This document shows positions 11,129 to 22,266 of a DNA stretch of 64,000 bases, piece after piece (position 1 is the first letter of the stretch; every line of letters begins with the position of its first letter). Made by a program: the position numbers and the translations under genes. The stretch is from Thecaphora thlaspeos (taxonomy: Eukaryota; Basidiomycota; Ustilaginomycetes; Urocystidales; Glomosporiaceae), in the NCBI GenBank assembly GCA_900291925.1, contig UWYS01000012.1:496001-560000 (forward strand), in the 5' to 3' direction. The notes under the pieces are model-generated. The model was not told the DNA's origin and did not search any database. It was given only the letters and a program-made list of their open reading frames with translations.

Positions 11129-14100
11129 TTACGTCGCGTACGGCGGAACTGGCCTGCTCGACACCACTGCGGGACCCGAGGCCTCCAGCGTCGACGGGGC
11201 GCCGGCCTTCTCGTCGATGCCGACGTTGAGGGAGTCGAGCAGTCCCACGGCGCCGCCGTTGCCGTTGCCATTGAGGCCGAGACCGCCGAGCCTTGGCGCT
11301 TTGCTCGCGGGCCCACCGATCTTGCGCGACTCTCTCCGCGAGGCCCGACGCTCGGCCAGGTCGTTGGGACTGCCGCCGTTGGCGTTGGCGTGCCGGCTAG
11401 ATAGCTGCGACGTCCCAGAGACACCCAGCGCCTCGCGGAAGTCGTCGATGCCGGCCGCCCGTGACGCGGCGGTTCCAGAGGACTTGGAAGCGATGCTGGC
11501 GCTTCCTCCGCGGAATCCTGACCCGTTCGGGGCGAGGTGGGCCTGCTCGCCACCGTTGGCAACGCCGCCGGCGGAGGGCGTGTATGACGGCCGCCTCGAC
11601 TGCTGCGTCGTCAGATTGCCGCTTCCGCCAGCGCTCCAGGCGCCACACGGGCTCGACCCGGCAAACGCCTCGTCAACAGCGATGCCGACGTTCCAGTCGC
11701 GCTCCAGCCACTTCCGGATGCTGGCAGCGTCCAGGTGGCTGGACAACTGCAGCTTTGCGCTCGAGGCGAGACCGTCGGTCACGGTGCTGCGCGCGACCGA
11801 GGGTGATCCGGTGCTGCTCGACTCGCCGGCGTTGTTGATCCCAGGCACGACCGAGAACGGGATAATCTCCGGCGGCAGCGTCAGTCCCTCGGGCGGCGTG
11901 GGACCCAGCTCGACACCAAACGACGGGATTTGCGAAAGCACCGTCTGCGCCGACGAGGTAATCGTGGGAGCGTCGAGCGCCTCGCCCAGCTTGGAGAGGG
12001 CACGGGCAGAGACGAGCCTAGCTGCGACCCGCCTCTGGTTCTCCAGCCCGGTGCTTGGGGCTTCGGAGAGGCCGTCGACCATCAGGCGGCTGCCGGCATC
12101 CTTGTCGAGGGCGAGCAGCATGGGCGCTAAACCGAGCGCGGCGGCGCTCGGCGACGCAGCGATCAACTCCTCGAGCGCCTGTGCGACGGCCACGTAATCG
12201 ACGGGCAACGCCTCGGTCGCCTCCGAGGCCGTCCCCTGGCCGGCCGAGGGCACCTCGGCGCGAAGCGAGCTGGGCCTACCAGGGTCGAGGTTGATGCGCT
12301 CGATGTGGGGGAGCAGTTCCAGCGGCGACTCGCGCAGGTTGTTGGCGACCGCCTGGCCGACTGTAAGCGTCTTGCTGAGGCTCATCACGTGAACCGATGC
12401 GGCGAGAGCGTGAATGAAGCCGATCGACTCCTCGATTCGCTCGACCGAGAGCGCAGCATCGAAGCTGGCCGTGCCGCCGGCGTCACGTTCGCGGTCGATC
12501 TCGTCGCGGAAAAGGCTGATGAGCGTCTGGATGTAGGCCGACCGCACGCCGTGGTTCGACGAAATCAACAACGACGCGGTTGGCAACATCACTGAGAGCG
12601 AGATACGGTTGCGGGTGCCGGCGCGGGCGAGTCCAAGCTGCGCCTGCGGTCCGGACGCTACCGTCTTGCCCTTATCGTCCTGGGGCGCCTTTTCGTCGAC
12701 GCCTTTGTGCACCTCGCCGCTGGACTGATGGGCAGTGCGAAGGACACCCATCAGGCAGAAGAGCAGGATGCGGATGCTCTCATCTCGCTGGTCGGGCCCG
12801 GCGTTGGCGAGTCTCTGGCGTTGGATGTGATCCTTGAGGTTGCCGCCCTTTGCAGATCCGCCGTTGCCGACGCTGGCCGCCTCGGCGCTGGCCGCTGGCA
12901 TCTGAAGGGCGGCGATCCGCGCTGCGATCTCGTCGGCAATGTCGTTGACCTGGTCGGCGTAGTAGATATGGGTCCCGAGGCCGCTGATGCAGTCGACCAG
13001 GGGCGGCAGGAGGCTGTCTCGCGTATCCTTGTACACGCGACGCACCGCCAGGGCCGCCAGGTTGCTCAGGGTGTCCGAGGTGTTGAGGCCGATCAGGCTG
13101 AGCTGGCTAGTGAGGATGCCCCTGGCCATCTGAATCAGGGAGAGATGCTTGGTAGTGGCCTGGCCCTCGCAGACGTTGACGAGGTGCTCGATGAGCGCCG
13201 TCAGCACGACGAAGCGGTAATGGAGCGCGGTCCAGTGGCACAGCGACTGCGCTAGCCAGCCGCACCATTCAACGTTCTCCCAGTGCGACTTGATCTGCCT
13301 GCCATCCGTCGGCGGTGGGATCGAGAGCGACGACTGGCCGTCGAGCCACGAGGTAGCGTGCGTCACAACCGACTGGATGTGGCCGGCGTCGCCGTGCCTC
13401 AAGAGGCCCTGCATCGTGGCAATGGCCCGCGTGACGACCTCGTCGTACGCGGGACCCTTTTCGCCGTCGATGTGGCCCGAGAGCGACGGTGCACGTCGGG
13501 CAGCGAGCGGCCGCTTCTTGATGCTGAGCTCGGAAAAGGTGGTGCGGCCGTCGGCCACCTTCTTCGACTCGCTGGTGAGCCAGTCGAGCGTGACGCGGTT
13601 GTCCTTCATATTCTCGAGCAGCGCCGGCACGATGTACGACGAGTGACTGTCAAAAATTGCTGTATAGAGGATGTCCGAGCCGACGACACCGGCGAGTGCG
13701 CCGAGGCCTATCAGCCGCGTGCAGTTGCGCTGCTCGACGTCTTCGGCGCCGGCCTGGTCGACGCTGCCAGCGGCCCGCGGCCTCTCGACGGCGAGGCCGG
13801 CAAACGCCTTAAGCAGGTCCTTGAAGCCGCCATCGACGCTTGTGGTGGCCGGGTCGACGTACGACGCGAGGGCGTAGAAGGCGCTGGCGGACCGCGCGCT
13901 GATCTCGAGGTCTCTCGGCCTGTAAGCGTTGGGATCGGCAGCGTCGATGGCGGCGCTGATGATGGCCTGGGCGGGCCTGATGAAGTAGTTTAGGTGGGCC
14001 TTGCACTCGGTCAGGAGGTTCTGCGTGATGACCAGCGTGATCATCAGGCCGCTGGAGGGAGGAAATGGTAACCGAGGCATCGAGTCAAAGGAAAATGACA

Positions 14101-14466
14101 GCGACAGCGGGCGAGCAGTTCAACTGAACTACCATTCGTCTTTATCGGCGGGCCTCGTTCACCGGCTGGTCTGGTGTTTGATCGACCGGAAAGCCGGCAG
14201 CGAGGATCTGTCTGTACTCACGCCTTTCCCTTGTCTGCCGCAGCGCCGCTACCCTTGGCGGCTCGAGCATCTGCTGCGGCCCTGGACTCGAGCACCGCAC
14301 CGACCTTTGCGAGCTTTGCGGGCTTGTTGCTTCCATAGTAGGCAAGTCGGCTGAGCTCGTTGGAGTTGGGACGGTATTCCGGACCTGAGGTGATGAGTGC
14401 CTTGGGCGGGGGGTAGCACTCGTCGATGAGCTTCTTGTGGTTGGGCTTAGGGATGCACGGGGTCAT
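11129..14466 (-). CDS. EFR3: EFR3-like plasma-membrane scaffold of the PI4-kinase complex
   Basis: EFR3 is a helical-repeat protein at the inner plasma membrane that recruits phosphatidylinositol 4-kinase (Stt4 with Ypp1 in yeast) and so supports PI4P synthesis. Exon 1 (14466 to about 14222) begins MTPCIPKPNHKKLIDECYPP, the family's N-terminus; the early Cys is a candidate palmitoylation site. After one intron with a GTGAGT donor and CCCTCCAG acceptor the frame resumes as GLMITLVITQNLLTECKAHLNYF and runs about 980 residues. Helical repeats are followed by a low-complexity Ser/Gly/Asn-rich tail ending VPPYAT. Total length of about 1,060 residues fits fungal EFR3. A long plus-strand frame over 11073-12197 is a shadow. 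Confidence 0.85.
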
Positions 14467-15670
14467 GGCGGGCGGGCGTGCGGATCGAGCTGGATCTCAC
14501 GATCAGCTCTCTGGGTAGGGATGTGGATGGAAGCGCAGTAACGGTCCAGGTAGCGAGGCGCAGTAACAGGGACAAGAGAGAGGCAGCCCTCGGCGTGCCG
14601 TTGGAAGATCGCGGCCGATTAGGACCTTGCTGGCCAAGGTAGAGTTCCAGAGCAGCGTGTAAGGTTGGGCACTGAAAGGATCGAGACCAGAGGGGCGAAG
14701 GTTTGTCCGTGCTGACGGCTCAGTACGACGGACAAATGCAGAAATAGCAAGAGTGGGGAAGCTTTGGGTGGTTGATGGGAGAGAGAGAGATATATATATG
14801 GAGCGGGAGAGAGAGGAAGGGAGGAAGAGAGGCGGGGAAGCGCAATTTCCAGGAAGGTGTGGAGAGGTGGGCGCTCGAACTGGCCAAGGGCGGCAGCCGC
14901 GGGGTCACATCGCTCGCGCCGCCTCGCCTCGTCTCGCCTCGCTAGGCCTGGCCACTTTCCAGAGCAGGGGCGGGGCCGAGCCGGGCGGCAGCCCACACTC
15001 TGCCAGCTGCTACAGGGGTACGACAAGCTGCCTCACCCTGCATCCGTTCGCGGTCCGCTCGACGTCGCTCGACAGCCTCCGCTCCGCTCTCTTGCTTGCC
15101 TGGTCCACCTTGGTTTTCACCTCGAGGCTTCCGCTATCCAAAGCATCCGCCCACCCCTCTGTATGACGAGCTGAAGGGATAGCAGGCTGCATATACACAG
15201 CATACATATAGCATACATACAGCATACATCCAGGATTGGGCGAGGAAAGAGAGCTGGGATGGGCGGGGAGGCGGCTCGTCTGACGGGCTCGTCGCTTTGC
15301 GGAGATGGGGGCCTCGTGTCGATTTCACGCGGCACTGCGCTGGGCGTGGCCCGTACGCGAGGGCAGCGGCCAGCGACACTGTCAAGCCAGCGTGCATTTG
15401 CCTCGGCTTCCAGGCCTGAGCATCTGGTGCCTGCAGGCGAAGACTACACATGTTTCTCCTCGTCTTCGCAGACGCCTATGCTGTCACCTTTGCCTCTACC
15501 CAGGCGACACCGTCTCGTGTCGAGCAATCGCACACAGATTCAGCATCGACACGCAGACACGGCAAGTCTCGACAGACGCCTCATGGACAACAACACCAGG
15601 AAGAGTCTTGTTGAGGTCCTTAGATCACGGCCAATTCTTCGGAAACACTATGTCGAGAAGGGATGTCGGG
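14467..15670. other. intergenic region upstream of EFR3
   Basis: Pyrimidine-rich on the EFR3 coding strand, with a short TA run at about 14790-14800 that could be part of the EFR3 promoter. There is a CATACATAGCATACATACAG-type microrepeat near 15190-15230. I see no gene. Confidence 0.5.
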
Positions 15671-17147
15671 TCAAAGACGGGAGCCAGTAACGATGTCCTT
15701 GAGGCTCTGCTTGTCTAGGACCATAGTCGGATACGGCAGCATCTGGCCCTGCGTCTGCCAAGCACCTGTCCCGCAGTCCCAAGACGAAGAAGCAAAAAAG
15801 GGTGTTCAGCATCGCTTGGCACCTTGCCGTGCGGGTCCTCAGGTGTACGGATCTTCACTCACCTCCGTCGACGACGAGCTGGACACCAGTGACATAGCTG
15901 GCGGCACCGCTGAACAGGTAGACGGCAGCAGCGGCGATGTCCGACTGCGAGCGCAGCGTGCCCGGGACGAGGGAGAGAGACAGAGACAGAGCACAAACGT
16001 TAGAAGATGATAGCGTCCCGTGAAGCGGACAGCCCGGCCGCAACGACGACAATGGATCCTCGTTTTATCTCTCTCACCTTTTCGCCCATCCTCTGCAACG
16101 GCAGGCTGTCGCCGACAAAGTCACCCGCACCCTTGGGCGCCAGCCGGTCCATGCCTTCGGTTCCCTTGATCGGGCCAGGAGCGATCTGCAGAGCCACGCA
16201 GTACGGGAATACGGAGCAAGCGGCGCTGAGCAGTCCGAGCTGGCACATAGAGACGACCGAGGCGAGAGGAGGCCTGGAAAGAGACTCACGACATTGGAAC
16301 GAACGCCGAGCCTGGTTGTCGCAGGTAAACGATTCAAAAGAAGTTCGAGGAGAACAAAGGTCAAAGATGCTGTCAGCCAAACGGGCCTGGTCCTTTCCCG
16401 TGCCTCGACGAGCGAGCGAGCATCCACTTACGGTCCCATCTCTACCGCCAGCACCCTGCTGAGGGCATCGACACCCGCCTTGGCGGCCGAAACCGGGCCC
16501 TGCCAGCCAAGGCCAAAGTAGTGCAGCGTCGCCGAGACAAAGATGTAGCTTCCCCTGGTGGAGGACGAAGGGCAGACGGCGATATACGCGTACAGAGCGC
16601 GGCGTCCGTTCAGTCACACACTTGTTCTCACACAAAAGATTCTCAGAGATCGCTTCAGACCGCCCACTCACCTGTTGAGCTTGAGCTGGTCAAGCGTAGC
16701 CTTGACGGTGTTGTAGCTGCCCACCAGATCGATGTCGATGACGGTCTTGAAGCCCTTCTCGTTGTTCTCCTCGATACCGGCGAGCCAGTTGGCAGCGCTG
16801 CCGCAGATGACGAAGTCGATCCGGCCAAACTCCTGCACCGCCTTTTCGACGGCCTTCTTGAGGTCAGCCGGCTCGCGGACATCTGCCGGCGTGGCGATGC
16901 AGCGGTTGCCGGTGTCCTTGGAGAGCGCCTCGGCCGCCTTTTGCAGCCGCTCGGCCTTGCGTCCGAGGATGGCGGCGTGCGCTCCGTGCGACATGATGGC
17001 GCGGACCATCTCGTAGCAGATGCCCGAGCCGCCGCCGGTGCAGAAGAGGACCTTGCCCTTGAAGATGTCGTCCTTGAACACCGCCTTGGTGTTCGCCGCG
17101 GCGTGTCGGAAGGGAGCAATCTCGCTGCTGTCGTCGTTGCTGCTCAT
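15671..17147 (-). CDS. SPS19: peroxisomal 2,4-dienoyl-CoA reductase (SDR family)
   Basis: NADPH-dependent short-chain dehydrogenase that reduces 2,4-dienoyl-CoA intermediates during beta-oxidation of unsaturated fatty acids. Exon 1 (17147-16672) carries the cofactor loop CTGGGSGICYE (TGxxxGIG-like), VICGSAANWLAG (NNAG-like, as in DECR) and the helix leading to FKTVIDIDLVGSYNT. Later small exons encode GSYIFVSATLHYFG, AKAGVDALSRVLAVEMGP with the active-site Lys region, IAPGPIKGTEGMDRL, and the C-terminal SDR block AAAVYLFSGAASYVTG. The last exon (15765-15671) joins as VDGGAWQTQGQMLPYP and ends in Ser-Arg-Leu, a canonical PTS1 peroxisomal signal. There are about five exons. The family and the C-terminal tripeptide are seen directly; the peroxisomal location is inferred from them. 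Confidence 0.87.
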
Positions 17148-18013
17148 GTTTGCTAGTCGAGGGAGGGATGGGGATACAAAAAGGGAGGGACAGAGAGAGA
17201 CAGAGAGACGATTGCCGTTGTGTGGGCGGATGGATCGGTGAATGGCTCGGTGGATGGTGGTGTTGGGCTAGGGAACAAAAGGCAGGCAGGCTAATTCACG
17301 TCTTACATTTCGAAACAGGCCATCTTTTGAGGCAAGGGTGGTGTTGGTGGGTCTCCGCAGGAAGCAATGAAGAGGCTCAGCCGGCAGACCGGCTCGGACG
17401 AAAAGGCCGGAAATGGAGGTGGCCCGATGAAAGCGAAGAGCGCGCACCCTCTCTCATCGCCTCCTGCGTGCTGTCACCTCTTGCTGTTGCGTGCTGTGCT
17501 TTGCTGCACTCGTCCAGGTGCCAGCCCTAACATGCTAGCGGGACGTGGGTAAGGCCCCACTCACGACTCCCGACACGAAACATCTCCCGCCTTCCGCCTT
17601 CCGACACGAACAGCAGCAGCCAGATATTAGACATGAGAGCAGCTTCGTGTTCGTGCTTGATGATGAAGATGAGATGGCAGGTTCGCCATCACGATTCTTG
17701 TTTACTCGCGCGAGACGTGACAGAGCAACAAAGAAGGCGCTTCACGATTGCGAAGTACTGCTGCGGTTTTGGACTCCTTTGCTCGGCGCGCTGTGGCTAA
17801 AGTACATGGTCGAAAGACTGCTGGTGGGGGATCGTGGATTGCGTTGTTACATTGTGCGTGCGTCTGCGTTCGAGGGCGCGAGGGGTGGGCTGACCCGGCG
17901 ATTGTTGTTTCCTGAAGCGCACAAGAGATGGAGAGAGAGAAGTAGAGAGGTGGACGACAGGAAGAACTTCGGTAGTGCTGCTGCTGCGGCTGCTGCCGTC
18001 GGACGACGTAGCT
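17148..18013. other. intergenic region between SPS19-like gene and KU70
   Basis: It holds the promoter side of the dienoyl-CoA reductase gene and the 3' flank of KU70, both on the minus strand. No conserved coding or RNA feature is visible. Confidence 0.5.
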
Positions 18014-20824
18014 TCACCGCGTCTGGCGTTTGGCTATGTGCGCCTCGAGCCTCTCGACCAGTTCCGCCTTCTTGCCCTTTTTGTCGATGCGGTAGAAGTC
18101 GCAGGCTGCTCGTAGCTCGACGACCGTGTACTGTTTATCGTGCCAGTCGGTTGGGCAGCGTGGTTGTCAGCATCGTGCGGCAACAGCCACAAAGGGAGGG
18201 CGAAGGAAGACACGCGGGGCAAGGCGGAGGCACCTACCGCGCTCAGTCTATTGGCCTTCCACTGGCTCACGAGCTCATCATCGTTCTGGAAGCTGACGTC
18301 CCGGGCGTTGGAGCTCGTCCTCGTCGCCTCAGAATACTTTGCCCTGACGTCCTTCTCGATCTCTTCATAGAAAGCCTTGATCAGATGCGCGGTCCTCTGC
18401 AAGAATCAGCCAACGCGGGAAGGAGGACAAGCAGGAGGGAGCGGAAAAGGACGAGAGAAAGGGGGCTCGTTCGTTTACCAGGTCAGCTATACGCGAGATG
18501 GTCGAGGAGGTGGATCACACAAAATGCAGCGGCGGCAGCAGCAGCAGCAACAACAACAGGGCTCACCTTCTTGATGGTCTCGTACTTTGGCAGCGTGTGG
18601 TCGTCGATCCTGTCCGGCAGCGGCTCCTGGAAGGCCGTGGCCTTGAGCACCGCGTAGTGATGATTAAGCGCCGGGTTCGGGTAGTGGTCTGGATTGAAGG
18701 GCTGCTTCTTCTGGAAGCGTTCGATCACGGCCTTGGCGGCGTCGACCTGATTGTCTTCCGCCGATGCCGGGAGGTTCTTTCTCACCGCCTCAGGCACGTC
18801 TCGTACGTCGTCGGCGTACGGCAGCGTAATGAGGTGCATGCCCGGAGGGCAGACCTGCTGGCCGTCGACCACCTCCTCGGCCTGAGGCAGTATGGCCACG
18901 AAGACGGGCGTCGTGTTCTGCCTTGGCATAAAGTGACCCAGGCCGATCTTGTTCTTGCGAACCATGGAGTCGAGCAGGCCGGCAAAAACCTTTTTGCTGC
19001 CTCTCCAGTCCTGTCAAGTCGTGTCAAGCCCAGGATGCATCGGATCGATTCCATCATCAGCGTGAGCGGCCTGTGCAACGGTGTTGACGTGCGCCTTCGA
19101 CTTGATTGGTCGTCAGATCTGGTCTGTCTATGCGTTGACTCACAGCGTCGGAAGGGTAAATGAAAGAGGCGTGCTTGACGTTGTCCTGGAATTTGAGCTC
19201 CTCGCGGTCCTTGAAGCCCAGCAGGCGGAGGCCTGAGCACGCGGAGAGGATCGCCGCCAAAGCGTGCTCCCGAGAGGGGACAGGTAGGCGGTCAGAAGGA
19301 TTTAATGTTGATGATGGCGCTGCAAACGTCTGACAGGCACAGTATATGCGCGCGACTCACCCGGAGTCATCCTCAGCGTCTTGATCCTCTTGACCTCATC
19401 CGGCGTAAAGCTGACCTGGCCCCTCAGGCTAGTGTCGTTGCCGAACTGATACGCCGGCACGATCTGATCCTTTGTCAGCGTCTTCTCGGTGTTCTGCGAA
19501 ATTGGCCGGCAACGGTGAGGACAGAGGCTTAAAGCAAAGCCGGCCCGGGAAAATCAGCACACGTGTATCACTGTCTTCCCTCCTGCCCAGATGCCAGGTC
19601 CCGAAAGGCCCGCAGAAGAACGCACCGGGTCGATGTAGTGCTGGTGCGCCATGACCTCCTTGAGCTCGCCGCATTCCTCGTCGACGATGACCTTGACAGG
19701 GTTCTCCTTTCTCGTCTGCGAGACGAGCGAATAGCTGGAAGGACAGATCAGGGCGAGCAGAGAAGGGAGAGACACATGCGACTGTCAGTACGTGCCGATC
19801 TGCGCTGTGGGCTTGGTGCCTTCGTCCGGCCAGCGTGAACTCACCCCTTGATCCCAATGGTCCAGACGTTGGCCTTCAATCGTCCGTTGTCCTCAGCAGC
19901 GATGCCGGAGCCAGTCGAGCCAAGCTCAAAGGGAATGCTGAAGACGACGCGCTTTGGCGTCTCGCGGGTGCTGACGTCGCTCTCAAGCTCGCTGAAGCAT
20001 ATCGCCGAGTCCCAGAGGTGACGTCGGCCCTCCTGGCTCTTAAGGATCTCGGTCGACGAGCGGAAACCCTTTAGGACCTTGAGTCCATCTCGCCCACCGT
20101 CGTCGTCATCGTCGTCATCATGCTGCTCGAAGATGTCGGCGTAGAACTTGTTGACCTGGAAGGGCTTGTCCTCGCTGCCGATGAAGAACGTCTCGACTTG
20201 GACACCGAGCTTGCGAAACTCGGCCATCTTCTCGAGACACGACTTCTTTGCCCGCGTCGACTTCGGATCGGTGGCAAACGGATGGGGATCGTCGTTGTCG
20301 GTAATGAAAAACACACGCTTGCTCCCGGCGTTGGCAGCGGCGACGATGCCGACGCCAGCGTTGGCCAGCGCCCAGTCGATGCGCATCTGCTTCTGCGCGG
20401 GTGGGAAGGCCCTAGAGAGGTGTTGTGGGTCGGCCTCGACCTCCTTGAGGAGGCTCTTCACGTTGAAGGTATCGGGTATGTTAACCTGGCGAACAGTGAG
20501 CAGCTCGTGGCTTCCGCGGTAATACTCGCCCGGCTGTGCCGACTTGAAGACGGTGTCGCTAGTGTTGAAGACCATAACGCCGACGTGGTCGCGCGGCGAG
20601 CTGATGAGCTTCTTCTCCATCAGGCCGGCGGCCGCCTTCAGGGAGACATAGAGGTTCGAAGTACCAGAGGCCGCGTTGATCTGCTGCATAGAGGGACCGG
20701 CGTCGATGCAGAAGAGGACCATGTCCTTCTGGTAGATGGCGTTTAGATCGAGCTCCTCGAACTCGTCGTCGCTGTCATCGCGCTCGGCCTCGCGCCGGTC
20801 AACGAAGCGGGCCTTGAGCGGCAT
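18014..20824 (-). CDS. KU70: Ku70, DNA end-binding subunit of the Ku heterodimer
   Basis: With Ku80 it encircles DNA double-strand ends to start non-homologous end joining and helps protect telomeres. Exon 1 (20824 to about 19841) is the N-terminal vWA domain: KDMVLFCIDAGPSM, HVGVMVFNTSDT, KRVFFITDNDDPHPF, then the barrel start KRVVFSIPFELG. Later exons continue the barrel (YSLVSQTRKENPVKVIVDEE, SLRGQVSFTPDEVKRIKTL, LRLLGFKDREELKF, GLGHFMPRQNTTPVFVAILPQ, CPPGMHLITLPYADD), then the C-terminal arm. The last exon gives YTVVELRAACDFYRIDKKG...LVERLEAH, a SAP DNA-binding motif, ending at 18014. The domain set is complete, with a run of eight Asp in the vWA-barrel linker. The gene is divergent from the EBP-ALG11 frame, 410 bp away. 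Confidence 0.93.
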
Positions 20825-20837
20825 CGTTGGGAGGCAG

Positions 20838-20901
20838 CCAGACTGGTGGCTGGTGGCTGATGGCTGATGGATAATGGCTGGTTACTGGTGGCTGGCGGTT
20901 G
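20838..20901. repeat. short tandem TGGCTGATGGCTGG-like repeat in the KU70/EBP divergent promoter
   Basis: Several imperfect copies of a 7-mer close to TGGCTGG/TGGCTGA lie directly upstream of the KU70 start, within the 410-bp shared promoter. In the KU70 transcript sense they read CAGCCA/CCAGCCA. Confidence 0.6.
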
Positions 20902-21234
20902 TGGCGATGGTGGTGGAGCGGGGCTGAGGGAGGCGAACGAAGGAAGAGCCGTCGCACGACTCAGCCCAAGCCTGGACCTCCACATACGCCGCGCTTTCAA
21001 GACGCGCCGGGATTGCTCTACGCCAGCGGGTGTTGGTCTCGCGCGCTCCCTTGGCCGGTGACGGACGGCGGATCCGAGCAAAACAGCCAGCGCCGCGCTC
21101 GGACCGCTTTCCTGCCTACTGCGCTGCTTCGGTAGGGTACAGCGAGGGCCGCGCTTCGCCTTTCTTTTCAAGTCACTGCCACTTTCCTGACCCCTATTCA
21201 CACCTCATCTCCCTCCCCTCCGCGAGCCACCAAG

Positions 21235-22266
21235 ATGGACCAGCTGCTGACGGTCCAGTCGCTCGCCTCGCTCGGCTACGTCGGCGCCATGGCGACCGCA
21301 GCCACGATCGTCGCCAACCGCTACCTCCCCACCTCGGCGTCCGCCAAGACGCGCTTCATCTTCGTCTGGCTCGCCTTCGACGCAATCTGTCACCTCACGC
21401 TGGAGGGCTCCTTCCTCTACCTCTCGCTCCAGGGTAGGAGCGTCAACTCATCAACGGGCTTTTTTGCCCAGACCTGGCAGGAGTACGCAAAGGCCGACGC
21501 TCGTTGGGGCACTTCGGACTCCAATGTTGTCGCCATTGAGTGGCTCACCGTGCTCGGCGCCGGTCCCATGGCCGCATACATCTGCTACCAGATGATCGCA
21601 GACGACCCCAGCTACCACTACTGGATCGTCGTCCTCAGCACCGCAGAGATCTATGGCGGCTTCATGACCTTTGCCCCCGAATGGCTCACCGGCTCGCATG
21701 CGCTCGATACCTCCAACTGGCTCTACACCTGGGTCTATCTCACCTTCATGAACCTCGTCTGGGTCTTCGTGCCCCTGTGGCTCCTCTACGATAGCTACGT
21801 CGTCGTCGCCGACACCCTTCGAACGGCAGGGAAGCGGCCGATTGCCGAGGGCAACAAGAAGGCGACCAAGCCGTCGATCGAGGCCGCTCGCCCCTCGAGG
21901 GTCCTTGGCTTCAGCGCATACCTCGTCGCCTTCACCGTTCTCTTCTTCGCCGTCCTTCCATCTGCAAAGGCTTCCGGTATTGCAGCCGATGTCAACACGG
22001 AGACGATGAGCCCGGTCGCTGTCGACCACGCTGCCACCTCGCTGTGGCGTGTCCTTGTCCCAATTGGCCTGCCGCTGGCGCTCCTTGCCCTCTCGATCAC
22101 GGTAGGCGCCGTCCAGGTGGCCGAGTCTTCAATCCGGGAGATTGAGCGGACCAACATGGGCAGGAGGAGAAAGCTGCTCAGTGAGCTCGGCATCGACGAG
22201 AAGAGCGAAAGGGCGGATGGCAAGCCGCGGCGTACCGTCCTGGGTCTCTTCCACCCCTACTGGTGA
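21235..22266 (+). CDS. EBP-family (emopamil-binding, sterol delta8-delta7 isomerase-like) domain; 5' half of an EBP-ALG11 continuous frame
   Basis: Multi-pass ER membrane protein of the EXPERA/EBP fold. The closest known activity is 3-beta-hydroxysteroid delta8-delta7 isomerase. Residues that line the active site of human EBP are matched: H53 and E57 (HxxxE in CHLTLEG), E102 (AIEWLT) and W176 (FMNLVWVF). The block EYAKADARW and AEIYGGFMTF are family-typical. EBP similarity ends near residue 188. The frame then continues without a stop through a hydrophobic stretch (228-242), a second one (about 273-290) and RRTVLGLFHPY, which is the start of ALG11 homology. If the intron at 22263 is kept, translation ends at TGA 22264-22266 (343 residues). 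If it is spliced out, translation runs on into ALG11. Most fungi use ERG2 for the isomerase step, so the reaction here is uncertain. Confidence 0.8.
   Translation: MDQLLTVQSLASLGYVGAMATAATIVANRYLPTSASAKTRFIFVWLAFDAICHLTLEGSFLYLSLQGRSVNSSTGFFAQTWQEYAKADARWGTSDSNVVAIEWLTVLGAGPMAAYICYQMIADDPSYHYWIVVLSTAEIYGGFMTFAPEWLTGSHALDTSNWLYTWVYLTFMNLVWVFVPLWLLYDSYVVVADTLRTAGKRPIAEGNKKATKPSIEAARPSRVLGFSAYLVAFTVLFFAVLPSAKASGIAADVNTETMSPVAVDHAATSLWRVLVPIGLPLALLALSITVGAVQVAESSIREIERTNMGRRRKLLSELGIDEKSERADGKPRRTVLGLFHPYW

Noticed and set aside
11073..12197. 374-codon plus-strand frame
   Set aside because: It is antisense to EFR3; long antisense frames are expected opposite GC-rich coding sequence with biased third positions.
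17545..18657. 370-codon plus-strand frame overlapping the KU70 3' end
   Set aside because: It overlaps the SAP-domain exon and introns of KU70 and shows no conserved domain.
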